A stretch of 32,317 bases of DNA, taken from Archaeoglobus sp. JdFR-24 (GTDB lineage: Archaea; Halobacteriota; Archaeoglobi; Archaeoglobales; Archaeoglobaceae). The stretch spans positions 1 through 32,317 of the forward strand of contig MTML01000066.1 of NCBI GenBank assembly GCA_002011215.1, written 5' to 3'. A program made the translations under genes and the position numbers. The notes under the pieces were generated by a model. It was not told where the DNA came from. It worked only from the letters and a program-made list of their open reading frames with translations, and ran no database searches. Each line of letters starts with the position of its first letter. The first letter of the stretch is position 1. This document shows, piece after piece, positions 32,223 through 32,317 of this stretch.

Positions 32223-32317
32223 GGTGATTCCAGATGAGGTTAAAGATGTTTAAAGATGAGAGGGCGTTTACTGGACTTGAAGCGGCAATAGTGCTCATCG
32301 CTTTCGTCACAGTCGCT
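32217..32317 (+). repeat. Archaellin leader repeat, copy C (continues past the window)
   Basis: Identical to 31028-31128 over its whole visible length; the true right end is not seen. Confidence 0.93.
32234..32317 (+). CDS. Archaellin 4 (cut by window end)
   Basis: Only the first 28 codons are visible: MRLKMFKDERA, then FTGLEAAIVLIAFVTVA, identical to archaellin 2 in protein and DNA as far as the window goes. The same GAGGTG ribosome site and 11-base spacer are present, so the archaellin series continues beyond the window. Confidence 0.9.
   Translation, partial: MRLKMFKDERAFTGLEAAIVLIAFVTVA

Overview
The window looks like the chromosome of a euryarchaeon of the order Archaeoglobales (Archaeoglobus, Ferroglobus or Geoglobus type; genus not settled from sequence alone). 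It has archaeal TATA promoters, many apparently leaderless first genes, archaellins with class III signal peptides, an archaeal preflagellin peptidase, the archaea-only adaptor CheF, an RPA-like OB-fold protein, an Lhr-type helicase and a DUF2240 protein. Genes inside operons usually carry GGAGGTG-type ribosome sites and often start with GTG or TTG.

Layout. 1-484 (minus) is the cut-off hexulose-6-phosphate synthase gene. 715-3684 (plus) holds glutamine synthetase, a small unknown protein directly behind it, and histidinol-phosphate aminotransferase. 3897-9258 (minus) is an information-processing block: a three-OB-fold RPA-like protein, an Lhr-family helicase, a metallophosphoesterase and a DUF2240 protein. 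9498-17787 (minus) is a run of nine genes that looks like a catabolic island for hydantoin-like or thiohydantoin-like rings: two DUF917 paralogs, a hydantoinase/oxoprolinase-type subunit, an NCS1 permease, an Asp/Glu/hydantoin racemase, a nitroreductase, a small DUF6092-like protein, an enolase-superfamily dipeptide epimerase and an Lrp/AsnC regulator. A gene-poor stretch with tRNA-Arg(TCG) at 18248-18319 (minus) separates this island from the motility region.

18362-32317 is the motility region. A 54-residue membrane protein is divergent from a plus-strand che operon: unknown 199-residue protein, soluble PAS-MCP receptor, cheW, cheF, cheY, cheB, cheA, cheC, cheD, cheR. Then come, on the minus strand, the preflagellin peptidase and a winged-helix regulator, and on the plus strand four tandem archaellin genes, the last cut by the window edge. 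The receptor would signal through CheW to CheA, then CheY, with CheB, CheR, CheC and CheD adapting the signal and CheF linking CheY to the archaellum motor built from the archaellins.

The most interesting points are: (1) a perfect 32-bp tandem duplication in the 5' region of the winged-helix gene, which throws the best ribosome-site/start pair out of frame and could act as a copy-number switch; (2) a promoter element, 21 of 24 bases identical, shared by the archaellin operon and the divergent che/small-membrane-protein region; (3) the DUF917-hydantoinase island without a HyuB partner; (4) an unknown first gene of the che operon; and (5) mosaic archaellin genes that suggest gene conversion.
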